Origin: an uncultured Acetatifactor sp.
GTDB taxonomy: Bacteria; Bacillota; Clostridia; Lachnospirales; Lachnospiraceae
Direction: 5' to 3'
NCBI GenBank assembly: GCA_910589655.1
Contig: CAJUTJ010000076.1
Location: 1 to 34,460 of the forward strand
Length of the DNA: 34,460 nt
The notes under the pieces were generated by a model. That model ran no database searches. It saw only the letters and a list, made by a program, of their open reading frames with translations, and was not told where the DNA came from. A program made the position numbers and the translations under genes. Every line of letters starts with the position of its first letter. The first letter of the stretch is position 1. Shown piece after piece: positions 15,091 through 22,379 of this stretch.

Positions 15091-16644
15091 TCATTGCTCA
15101 TAGTGGGCCACAGTGTAAAAGTGGTGGGTGTGCAATGTAAAGCCTGCCTGTTCAAAAGGAGCCAGATCTACATTCTGGTTCAAGAGGTAGACGGCGCTTG
15201 TATCGGGAGAGGCAGGATCAAAGTCGTAGCTGAACCGTCCAAAGGAGCGGGCTTCCAGATAAGCGTTGGGATAATTATAATATTCCACGGTTTCAATGTA
15301 CTCCGTTACCGGTTCCTCTGCCAGAAAAAGGATGCTGGGATGCTTTAAGCCGCGGCTGACGTAAATTTGACCCTCATAAGTAACGGCTTCTCTTACGGCA
15401 TCCTCCAGCCCCTCGCAGAAATGATATTCCATAATTTCGCGGTACTCCGTAAAATAGTAATGTTCAAAGCCTATGAACATGCACAGATAAAAAGCGGCCG
15501 GCAGGATTAGATAGCGCAGATCAATCAGGCTGCAGAGGTAATAGATTCCCAATGCGGCAGTAATAATCATAGGAATAAACAGAATATTTACACGATTTAT
15601 ATTGATATATATCAACAGCCCTAATAAAGTGCCTCCCCCGATTTGAATCAGCAGTAATAGCTCGGGAGCTTCTTTTTTCTGCAGTACCTTTTCAATAGAA
15701 TTTTTGACACAGTAAAATAATCCCAGAACGAAAAATGAAAGGGTGCCGGCATAGTAGATACCGTATTCGGAGGTACTGTTCCAGTCTAAGCCGTCGGTTT
15801 GGAGCTTAATGACGGACCAGAGCCGCTGGGCTTTCAAGGGCAGTTCCGAGAAAGAGATTTCACTGTCCCGCATGACCAGAAGTCTGGGAATGGAAAGGAA
15901 AGGAAGACGGATTTCCTCTATATAATCCATATTCACCAGCATAAATAACAGTAAAGGTAAAGCAAGCACGGCAAGAATTATGCCGGAAAGAACCAGATAC
16001 CTGTTAAAACGAATTTTACGGAACAGGAAGCCGTAAATCAATTGCAGCACCACCATCAGCGGTACAAGGGGCCATATAGTGGCATAGCAGTATAGGGAAA
16101 GACCGTACATTAAGGCGGAGAGCATCAGGTATTTTTGTTCCTGCAGTCCTCTCACAAAAAAATACAATCCGAAAATAAGAAAGCCCGGTGCCATGTTGCA
16201 ATCCATGCCCCAGCGTGACATCCCGATATGCCAAGGAGAGATGGCCAGCAGAAACAGCGCACAGAGGGCAGCTTTTTCGTGGAATAGTTTTTTTACCAGA
16301 AGATATGCGGCCCATAAGGTCAGACATGCGATAATGACCTGAGGAAGACGGATCACCCATATTTTCGCTCCGAAAACGGCCATGAAAGGAATCATCAGGT
16401 AGGTGTTGAGGGCACTGGTGCCGCTTCCCCATGTAGTCAGATAGACGGGGAAACGATATCCGGCGGAATCTATCCCATAGTGCAGCAGATTATATGCCTC
16501 ATAGCCCGCAAATGCTTCGTCGGGATTGATATCACCGGGAACAATGCCGAATTCCCAGACACGTGCGAAGATACCCATTGCCATGAAGAGGAAAAACAGA
16601 ACCTGCATCCATTTTTTTGCATCCATTGTTTTTAATTTATTCAT
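15091..16644 (-). CDS. GT39/ArnT-like membrane glycosyltransferase
   Basis: A roughly 517-residue polytopic membrane protein of the PMT/ArnT (GT-C fold) type, which moves sugars from polyprenyl-phosphate donors to an extracytoplasmic acceptor. Visible: a first membrane helix near residues 12-30, then the first-loop motif PGDINPDEAFAGYEAYNLL with the acidic residues typical of the catalytic site, about ten further hydrophobic helices, and a C-terminal soluble part of about 150 residues. The start is uncertain: ATG 16644 (used here), ATG 16656 and TTG 16668 are in frame around GGAAGG (16664-16659). It converges on the GH27 gene; the stop region overlaps a long imperfect inverted repeat (15069-15115). 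Acceptor and donor cannot be deduced. Confidence 0.75.
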   Translation of the reverse strand: MNKLKTMDAKKWMQVLFFLFMAMGIFARVWEFGIVPGDINPDEAFAGYEAYNLLHYGIDSAGYRFPVYLTTWGSGTSALNTYLMIPFMAVFGAKIWVIRLPQVIIACLTLWAAYLLVKKLFHEKAALCALFLLAISPWHIGMSRWGMDCNMAPGFLIFGLYFFVRGLQEQKYLMLSALMYGLSLYCYATIWPLVPLMVVLQLIYGFLFRKIRFNRYLVLSGIILAVLALPLLLFMLVNMDYIEEIRLPFLSIPRLLVMRDSEISFSELPLKAQRLWSVIKLQTDGLDWNSTSEYGIYYAGTLSFFVLGLFYCVKNSIEKVLQKKEAPELLLLIQIGGGTLLGLLIYININRVNILFIPMIITAALGIYYLCSLIDLRYLILPAAFYLCMFIGFEHYYFTEYREIMEYHFCEGLEDAVREAVTYEGQIYVSRGLKHPSILFLAEEPVTEYIETVEYYNYPNAYLEARSFGRFSYDFDPASPDTSAVYLLNQNVDLAPFEQAGFTLHTHHFYTVAHYEQ

Positions 16645-16668
16645 AATTACATCCATATCCTTCCGCAA

Positions 16669-17067
16669 TGTATGGTTTTAGACGGTATTTATTATATACA
16701 TCAACCAGTGTATTAACTGTCTGGCATCCGCGAATTACACAGAGTGAATTTTCACCTGTAAGTCAGATTTCCGGCGGCGCAGCGGTATCAAACTGCCAAA
16801 GAAAATAATTCCCCAAAACTAACGCGGCAGACAGAAACCGGCTCCAAATACATTATGATTATAGCAGTTTATGGAAGTCCGGTCAAACTATAACTGCTAT
16901 TTGGCAGATGTCCTCATTGTGAGCGGAAAGGGACGGCTAGAGCGAAAAGGGAACAGGCAGAGGGGAAGAGGACGACCGGAACGGAAGGGAACGGCCAGAG
17001 CGGAAGGGACGACCAAAACAGAAGGCGTAGGATATGAATATAGAACAGAAAGGATGAAATAGGATTT
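16669..17067. other. Divergent intergenic region with GA-rich tandem repeat
   Basis: This 400-base gap separates the minus-strand glycosyltransferase from the AraC gene. Positions 16922-17029 hold about five degenerate 18-20-base units of the form AGCGGAAGGGACGGCCAG, strongly purine-rich on the plus strand. A 63-codon ORF through it simply translates the repeat. I see no certain promoter. Confidence 0.6.
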
Positions 17068-18042
17068 ATGACAGAGGAATTGCTGAAGGAGCTGCGGAAG
17101 ATTACACCGGAAGAGGAAAAGCTGCTGGCCGGAAAATCGGAAATCGAAAAAGCGCTGTACATGTCGTCTGAAACGGACATTATAGATGCGGAGAAGCTGT
17201 TGGAAGCGGGAAAGGTCATTGAAATCCGTACCCATACCAGATTTGTACATTTTCCGAAGCATACCCATAATTATATAGAAGTAATTTATATGTGCTGTGG
17301 CAGCACGCATCATATTATCAATGATGAAGATGTGATTTTGCAGCAGGGTGAGCTGTTGTTTTTAAGCCAAAATGCCACACAGGAAATATATCCTGCCGGA
17401 GAAGAAGACATTGCCGTGAATTTTATTGTGCTGCCCGAGTTTTTTGAATATGGGCTGAACATGATGGAACCGGAGGAGAACCAGCTTAGGAGCTTTGTGA
17501 TCGACTGTCTCAAGGGGGAGAGGGAGGCGGCAGGGTATCTTCATTTTAAAGTGACGGATGTGCTCCCTGTCCAGAATTTGGTGGAAAATCTGATTTGGAC
17601 GCTCTGGAATAAGCAGCCTAATAAGCGGCGGACAAATCAAGCAACAATGGGATTACTGTTTCTGCAGCTGATGAATTGTACGGAGAAGCTGGTTACGGAC
17701 GAGGGGGCGGGGCAGCAGAAGCTGATGATCTCCGTTCTCAGCTATATAGAGAATAATTATAAAGAAGGAGAACTGACGGAACTGGCAAACAGCCTGCACT
17801 ATGATGTGTATTGGCTGTCCAGAGAGATTAAGAATCGCACCGGAAAGACGTATACGGAGCTGATTCAGGCCAAGCGGCTGGGGCAGGCGGCATATCTGCT
17901 GTCTGCCACAGGTCTATCCGTGGCGGAAGTGTCGGAGGCAGTGGGGTATGATAACATCAGCTATTTCCACAGGATTTTTCAGAAAAAATACGGAACCACA
18001 CCTAGAAAATATCGTCTGGGACAGTGTGAAGGAAATCACTAA
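17068..18042 (+). CDS. AraC-family regulator with cupin domain
   Basis: This 324-residue cytoplasmic regulator has an N-terminal cupin-type sensor (about 45-130, with FPKHTHNYIEVIYM and a QQGELLFLSQN turn) and a C-terminal AraC DNA-binding domain of two HTHs (about 222-318), ending in the signature VAEVSEAVGYDNISYFHRIF and GTTPRKYR. AGGAT at about 17060 precedes the ATG. It presumably activates a carbohydrate gene in response to a sugar; the GH27 gene upstream is the nearest candidate, though the glycosyltransferase lies between. The last five codons (CEGNH) and the stop come from the start of repeat R1 copy 3, so the original C-terminus may have been replaced; the DNA-binding domain is complete. 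Confidence 0.88.
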   Translation: MTEELLKELRKITPEEEKLLAGKSEIEKALYMSSETDIIDAEKLLEAGKVIEIRTHTRFVHFPKHTHNYIEVIYMCCGSTHHIINDEDVILQQGELLFLSQNATQEIYPAGEEDIAVNFIVLPEFFEYGLNMMEPEENQLRSFVIDCLKGEREAAGYLHFKVTDVLPVQNLVENLIWTLWNKQPNKRRTNQATMGLLFLQLMNCTEKLVTDEGAGQQKLMISVLSYIENNYKEGELTELANSLHYDVYWLSREIKNRTGKTYTELIQAKRLGQAAYLLSATGLSVAEVSEAVGYDNISYFHRIFQKKYGTTPRKYRLGQCEGNH

Positions 18043-18307
18043 GCTCGAAAAGACCTCGCTAAGTGATTTCACGCTCTGCGGAGCAGAGCTTCTTCCCAAA
18101 CTGCTAAAGCAGTTAGAAGAATCGCTTCAGCGATTCTTACGGACTTGCACCAGTTTATAAATTGTTTGTGCCGCCGATGGCGGCATGTCTGGAAGTGTAA
18201 GAGAAACTAAGTCATTTCTGGAAGAATTGCTTGCGCGATTCTTCCAGACTTGCACCGATTCAGTAATTGTTTGTGCCGGCTGCGGCGGCATGTTTGGAAG
18301 TGTGAAA
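18024..18307 (+). repeat. Dispersed structured repeat R1, copy 3 (double unit)
   Basis: The most complete R1 locus. A full a-b-c-d-e unit (18031-18186) has hairpins GAAATCACTAAGC/GCTAAGTGATTTC, GCTCTGC/GCAGAGC, AACTGCT/AGCAGTT, AAGAATCGCT/AGCGATTCTT and GCCGCC/GGCGGC. A linker GTCTGGAAGTGTAAGAG and a second d-e unit (about 18216-18292) follow. It starts inside the last codons of the AraC gene. The same order on the opposite strand makes up copy 2. Confidence 0.88.
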
Positions 18308-18318
18308 GGAATGAAGTT

Positions 18319-18594
18319 TTATTTCCTTTGCTTTTTCTTTGATATTAATGTAATAAGGAATCGGGTAATTCCTCCGCATGTGGAAATCAGAAATCCATCT
18401 CTTACAAGTATCTCACCGATTCCCATATTGATGGCATATTGTATTTGTAACTCTAACGGAGGATCTTGATAGGGGATTCCGGATTTAATTACGCAATAAT
18501 ATATACCTATCAATAAAATAATAATTCCGGCTAATATAGCAGCGTTGGCTGTCTGGCGGAAGTAGGATTTTTTTATTGGTTTTGTAGTGTTCAT
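18319..18594 (-). CDS. Small membrane protein of unknown function
   Basis: This 91-residue protein has a basic N-terminus, a clear membrane helix at about 16-37 (AAILAGIIILLIGIYYCVI) and a weaker hydrophobic segment near 66-84, ending in a lysine-rich tail. The ATG at 18594 has AAAGG about 12 bases upstream. It follows two broken genes on the same strand and ends near the edge of repeat R1. I do not recognise it; no function is proposed. Confidence 0.55.
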   Translation of the reverse strand: MNTTKPIKKSYFRQTANAAILAGIIILLIGIYYCVIKSGIPYQDPPLELQIQYAINMGIGEILVRDGFLISTCGGITRFLITLISKKKQRK

Positions 18595-18664
18595 AAATTT
18601 TCTTAACCTTTGATTTTTGTGCCGTCCCTATTCTTGATAAAACGGTGGCTGCGTGTCTGGTTGA

Positions 18665-18989
18665 TCACTGGGGAAGCAGCAAAGGCACTCCGGGCCATGC
18701 TGATTCCGGCATGGAATCCAATTTGTTTAAATATACAAATATAGTCTGTTTATCACCCCAAATTCCTGAATCGGGTATTCTTGTACATACTGTCATGTGA
18801 TAGTATGCTTCCCGTACAAAAACCTACTACATCCCCCTTTTTGATGTGCTTTGCCACATCCTCCGGTTTTGTATATTCTTCATTAAGGAAGTTATAGCCA
18901 TCAGGAATATTTTTATTAGTTTCCGGTGAATAAAACACGATACCCATTCCGTCTATCGTCAGGTGAATGTCTTTTTCTTTAAACTTCAT
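18665..18989 (-). pseudogene. Frameshifted small gene of unknown function
   Basis: The ORF from ATG 18989 (good GGAG-containing ribosome binding site near 19005) runs 78 codons to a stop at 18753, ending in KNTRFRNLG. In the +1 frame the sequence continues with protein-like content, including PDSGIWGDKQTIFVYLNKLD and SAWPGVPLLLPQ, to a stop at 18665. Removing one base in AATACCCGA (about 18770-18780) would join the two parts into a 107-residue protein. I infer a recent single-base frameshift or a sequencing error. The acidic, compact sequence recalls immunity-type proteins, but I cannot assign a family. Confidence 0.6.
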
Positions 18990-19147
18990 ATCCCGGTTTT
19001 CTCCTTTTCAATTCTCTCTTTTCGGAAAAGTGTTTTTGCTGCATAATCCGTTACTTTTATCTATATGCAGCTTATAAAAAACACAAATTATATTGATAAC
19101 CAAACACGCTCTACTGTATCATTCATTTTCAGCTGAATGACGCAGAA

Positions 19148-19724
19148 TCAATTTTCAGTCTGCAAGGCGGATGAGGGAGGCAGTGTGAGGGCATTGTTGA
19201 CCGACGACAACGCGGCAGATAAAGATTCAGGCAAGTCATTTGCGAAATGTGTATGATACAGTACACAAGCTTGTTCATCAGTCCCACACAATTCCAAAAC
19301 AATGAAAGCCATCCGGAACAGGCGGTCTGCAGGAGAAAAAAGAGTCCAAACTTGAAGTTTCCCATTCTTCTGCTCCGTCAGAGCATAGCCGTTCGCAATT
19401 TACCAGCTCCTCCAGTTCCGATGCCTTGACAGATGTACATATTATGATTTCGTCTCCGGAAAGGTGGAGTAATTCTTTCCCGTCATATTCTACGACTTCC
19501 GTGTCATCGTGCAGAGCCACACGGACCCATGCTGTATTCGGCATTGCTTCAACTTTTTGCATTATATCCCATATTTCAGCCAATGGAGGACGGCCGAAGC
19601 CGAATTGGTTGGGAGCAATGGAATATTCCTCTGTATTCCCATTAAAAAATTCGTCAAGGGTGAGTAGAGGAAGGCGATCTTCATCTTCATCCTTTAACTT
19701 TTTAATTGTGTTAAACGCTATCAT
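19148..19724 (-). pseudogene. Frameshifted gene of unknown function (possibly immunity-like)
   Basis: From ATG 19724, with GAGGAG upstream, the ORF encodes a convincing sequence through SVKASELEELV and then becomes cysteine-rich and stops at 19278. In the +1 frame, from about 19397, it continues as IANGYALTEQKNGKLQVWT, LFSPADRLFRMAFIVLELCG and an acidic tail to a stop at 19148. Deleting one A in TAAATT (about 19397-19402) restores a protein of about 191 residues. A TATAAT (19769-19764 on the minus strand) may be its -10. The family is not recognised; the small acidic cytoplasmic character and neighbours suggest an immunity or toxin-neutralising gene, as a guess only. Confidence 0.65.
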
Positions 19725-19830
19725 AGTCTTGGCTCCTCAAATACTGACTTGCAGTTTTTTTACATTATACTGCAATGATTTCTTAAGCGGAATAGGATAT
19801 TAAATTTTTAATGAAATAATCTTTCTTTTT

Positions 19831-19955
19831 TGTTCACTCCGCTCACGGCAGCTTATGCACAGAAATAGTAGAAACAGCGATTTCGCGCATACCTGTCTTG
19901 GGTTTGTCACGCAAAACAGCGTGAAAACACCTTCCGGCGGCAATGAGAGCACAGT
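19831..19955 (+). repeat. Dispersed repeat R2, copy 2
   Basis: It matches the reverse complement of 13163-13285 in order and spacing: TGTTCACTcCGcTCAC, GCTTATGCACAGAAA, CAGCGATTTCGCGCAT, a CTGTCTtGGGTTTgTCACGC block and AACAGCGTGAAAACACCTT. A 69-codon ORF that starts within it is treated as accidental. Confidence 0.75.
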
Positions 19956-20158
19956 AACTTTTCTCTCTTTAAATACGTATGGTCAGCCGGTTATCCGGCT
20001 GGCAGCTCTTAAGCGGGGCAGTGAAATGACAGAGGCGGAAATGTATCTCCGTTCTGTGGAGTAAGCGCATAAATCATAGAAAAGAGCATAAGAAATAAAA
20101 ATGACAAAATAGACAAAAAATTTTTAAAATGCACTATATTTTTGTATGGGATATATGG

Positions 20159-20164
20159 TATAAT
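20159..20164 (+). promoter_or_regulatory. Extended -10 promoter upstream of the PocR-domain gene
   Basis: TGGTATAAT (20156-20164) is a perfect TATAAT with an upstream TG (extended -10), in a strongly AT-rich context. It lies about 260 bases before the PocR-domain gene and would transcribe the hairpin and R3 fragment into its leader. Confidence 0.5.
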
Positions 20165-20247
20165 AATTCTGCTGACGCAGAATTCAAGCCAGCTCACGCT
20201 GTCTTGTCATCGCTACGCGATGTATTATACCGGCAACCCATAGCTTG

Positions 20248-20278
20248 TAAATCAAATGTCTGCTTCGCAGCCGCTTGG
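20248..20278 (-). repeat. Fragment of repeat R3
   Basis: On the minus strand this reads AAGCGGCTGCGAAGCAGACA then TTTGATT, matching 23791-23820 downstream of rhaB with few changes. The CTGC..GCAG stem is kept although its sequence differs slightly. Confidence 0.6.
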
Positions 20279-20425
20279 CAGAATGTGTCCATATTTTAAG
20301 CAGGAAGCGGCCGGATGATCATCCGCATTTGGGTAGAGCGCCGTGGATGGCCATTTGTATCATAGGAGTCTCTGCCCGCAGCTTGCAGAACTATAAATCA
20401 CACAAAACATTGGAGGTATGGGGTA

Positions 20426-21196
20426 ATGGAAATCAAAGAATTTACGGATATGGTCAAATTCGAAAATATTATGGAATGTTGGGCAAAAGCTACCGGTTTG
20501 GCTACAGTTGCAGTAGGCGGGGACGGCAAATATATCTCCCAGTGTTACAATTTCACTGACTTTTGTATAAAATTGACAAGAGGAAGCGCGGAGGGGTGCG
20601 CAAGATGTGAAAAGTGTGACAGAGAGGGTCAGGGTGTGTACCGTTGTCATGCAGGACTGATTGATTTTGGAATTCCCCTTGTAGTGGAGGGTAAGCAGGT
20701 GGGATCCGTGATCGGAGGGCAGGTGCTTCCGGAAGATCCTGATGAGGATAAATTCCGTAGAGTTGCCAGAGAGATCGGAGTGAATGAAGACTTATATATT
20801 GATGCTTTACATAAGGTAAACGTGCGTACAGAGGAAGCTATTCACGCTTCCGCAGAACTGCTGGGAGAAGTGCTGAATAACTTTATCAATGCAGAATACA
20901 GGAAAAAGAAGAACGGAGTGATTATTGAGAAACTCTCCAACGGAGTCGAAGGCACAAATAAGCTGGTTGAGCGTATTACCCTGAAAACTTCCGAATTAAA
21001 GGCTTTGCAGAATAAGCAAAAGATTCTGGCGCTGAATGCGAGTATAGAGGCGGCGAGAGCAGGAGAGAAAGGTGCGGGCTTTGCGGTGGTTGCAAAGGAA
21101 GTAGGAAAGCTGTCCGAGCAGAGTACTGTAGTGAATAAGGAAATAGAGGAGATTGTGGCCAATATTTCCGCACAGGTGGAGGCTATGAGAGAGTAA
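20426..21196 (+). CDS. Soluble chemoreceptor-like protein with PocR sensor domain
   Basis: This 256-residue cytoplasmic protein joins a PocR ligand-binding domain (about 8-165) to a short methyl-accepting chemotaxis signalling tip (about 195-256). PocR features seen: a cysteine cluster Cys58, Cys61, Cys64 and Cys74 (GCARCEKCDREG, YRCHAGLIDF) and IPLVVEGKQVGSVIGGQVLP. The hairpin tip NKQKILALNASIEAARAGEKGAGFAVVAKEV is nearly canonical. There is no membrane segment and the signalling coiled coil is far shorter than in full receptors. GGAGG at 20412-20416 supports the start. PocR domains are known in the propanediol regulator of Salmonella; a small alcohol, diol or similar ligand is inferred here, fitting the channel and rhamnose genes downstream. 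Confidence 0.88.
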   Translation: MEIKEFTDMVKFENIMECWAKATGLATVAVGGDGKYISQCYNFTDFCIKLTRGSAEGCARCEKCDREGQGVYRCHAGLIDFGIPLVVEGKQVGSVIGGQVLPEDPDEDKFRRVAREIGVNEDLYIDALHKVNVRTEEAIHASAELLGEVLNNFINAEYRKKKNGVIIEKLSNGVEGTNKLVERITLKTSELKALQNKQKILALNASIEAARAGEKGAGFAVVAKEVGKLSEQSTVVNKEIEEIVANISAQVEAMRE

Positions 21197-21423
21197 TTTC
21201 ACCTCGACGGCTTTGCGCCAGTATAACGGAGATTTTATTTCTGATACATTGGCGCAGAATATTTTTCTGAGAGCGCTGCTTCATAAACGAAGTCGCAGCT
21301 GCGGCGGGGCTTGAGCAGTAGTGTCATCGGGGAAATAGGCAAATTAGGAAAGTTAAACTGCCGATTACTTAATATTCATTGTATTAATCAGCAGGAACCG
21401 AGAGAATAATGAGGGGCGGCAGT
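21197..21423 (+). other. Intergenic region with stem-loops
   Basis: Between the PocR-domain gene and the channel gene, TGCGCCA (about 21215-21221) and TGGCGCA (about 21250-21256) can pair across a long loop, and an imperfect hairpin lies near 21275-21300. No T-run follows, so cotranscription of the two genes remains possible. Confidence 0.4.
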
Positions 21424-22137
21424 ATGCGGTATTTATCTGAGTTTGTCGGAAGCCTTGTGCTTTTGCTGGGCGGTTACGCGTATATGTGTAATATATCTCT
21501 GAAGAAGACTCTGGTGTCAAACTTAAATTACTTGGAGCTGGTTTTTGCGTGGAGTCTTGCGGTTGGCTTGGGGCTTGCTACGGCAGTGGTCATGGGCGGT
21601 CCCGCCTATCTGAATCCCGGTGTCGTGTTTGGCAATATTATAGCAGGTAATCTGCCGGTCACGGAGGCTTTGCTCTTTTTGCTGATGGAATTTTTGGCAG
21701 CCGGTTCGGCCGAACTGTTATGTATGATTTTTTTCTGGGATTCCTTTCAGGCATCACCGAATGCTCCGAAGAGAGGGATTTTTTCCGCATATCCTGTTGA
21801 AAAAAATATGGTTCTAAACTTTGCTCAGGAGATTATAGCCACCTTTTTTTTCATGTTTATCGTATTTACTTGTTTAAAGGCCGTAAGCGGAGAGTCTGCG
21901 GCTTTGCAGACAGGTGCGGTGGGGTTTGCGGCGGTTGCTATTATGGCTTTGTCTCTGAATAGTACCGGATACAGCATGAATGCAATGCGTTCCGTATTCA
22001 GCAGTGTTTGGTTTGTAATTCTGCCCTTTCCCAATAAGAACAATGAAAAGGTTGATTGGCCTTATCAGCTTACCGTAAATCTGGCAGGTTCTTCTATCGG
22101 TGGTATTTTGGCGGTTCTTGTGACGGGGCTGTTTTGA
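21424..22137 (+). CDS. Atypical MIP-family (GlpF/PduF-like) channel
   Basis: This 237-residue membrane protein aligns along its whole length with aquaglyceroporins: EFVGSLVLLLGG (helix 1), a GGPAYLNPGVVF half-helix, FSAYP in the connecting loop, FAQEIIATFFFMFIVF (helix 4), GYSMNAMRSVFS and a final WPYQLTVNLAGSSIGG helix. Both signature motifs are altered: NPA is NPG (Asn64-Gly66) and the second is NAM (Asn186-Met188), while the pore Arg189 is kept. It probably conducts a small neutral solute by facilitated diffusion. The ATG at 21424 is preferred (GAGGGG 7 bases upstream) over 21409. The PocR-domain gene upstream and rhamnose genes downstream point to propanediol, glycerol or lactaldehyde. 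Confidence 0.82.
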   Translation: MRYLSEFVGSLVLLLGGYAYMCNISLKKTLVSNLNYLELVFAWSLAVGLGLATAVVMGGPAYLNPGVVFGNIIAGNLPVTEALLFLLMEFLAAGSAELLCMIFFWDSFQASPNAPKRGIFSAYPVEKNMVLNFAQEIIATFFFMFIVFTCLKAVSGESAALQTGAVGFAAVAIMALSLNSTGYSMNAMRSVFSSVWFVILPFPNKNNEKVDWPYQLTVNLAGSSIGGILAVLVTGLF

Positions 22138-22150
22138 CGAATGTGCAAAT

Positions 22151-22186
22151 AAGGACACTTTTTCAACAAAAGGTGTCCTTTTTTTA
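22151..22186 (+). terminator. Intrinsic terminator after the channel gene
   Basis: AAGGACAC (22151-22158) pairs with GTGTCCTT (22173-22180), with further A/T pairs inside, followed by a run of T to about 22185. This separates the sensor-channel unit from the rhamnose genes. Confidence 0.88.
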
Positions 22187-22202
22187 TACCCGGAGATGTG
22201 AT

Positions 22203-22331
22203 ATGATAAAGAAACAATGCAGCACGACATTTTCCCTCCGGATCTGTGATTCGGCAGTACGAAATCATGGGGAATACGGAAAAGTGCATCTTGTAATCCT
22301 GACCGGAGTGTCTGCTAAAGCGGGTAAATGA
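22203..22331 (+). CDS. Possible 42-codon ORF before rhaB
   Basis: An ORF starting MIKKQCSTTFSL has GGAG at 22192-22195, 7 bases before its ATG, and ends 48 bases before the rhaB start. It could be a leader peptide or chance. No family is recognised, and the composition is not distinctive. Confidence 0.2.
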   Translation: MIKKQCSTTFSLRICDSAVRNHGEYGKVHLVILTGVSAKAGK

Positions 22332-22379
22332 GAGTTGGAATGTGTTTGAAAAATGATGATTAGAAAGGAGAGGGAAGCA

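Larger units (their letters stand above)
19725..20425. other. Intergenic stretch with R2, a promoter and hairpin debris
   Basis: Besides R2 copy 2 and an R3 fragment, this 700-base gap holds a coding-like tail (19956-20064, ending LAALKRGSEMTEAEMYLRSVE in the plus frame) that may be the end of a lost gene, and a small CATCGC-tac-GCGATG hairpin at about 20207-20221. No complete gene is visible. Confidence 0.5.

Noticed and set aside
16871..17062. 63-codon ORF rich in Arg, Lys, Glu and Gly before the AraC gene
   Set aside because: It only translates the purine-rich tandem repeat, and no start signal supports it.
18024..18307. R1 considered as an insertion sequence
   Set aside because: It encodes no transposase and shows no clear target duplications; a non-autonomous mobile repeat remains possible.
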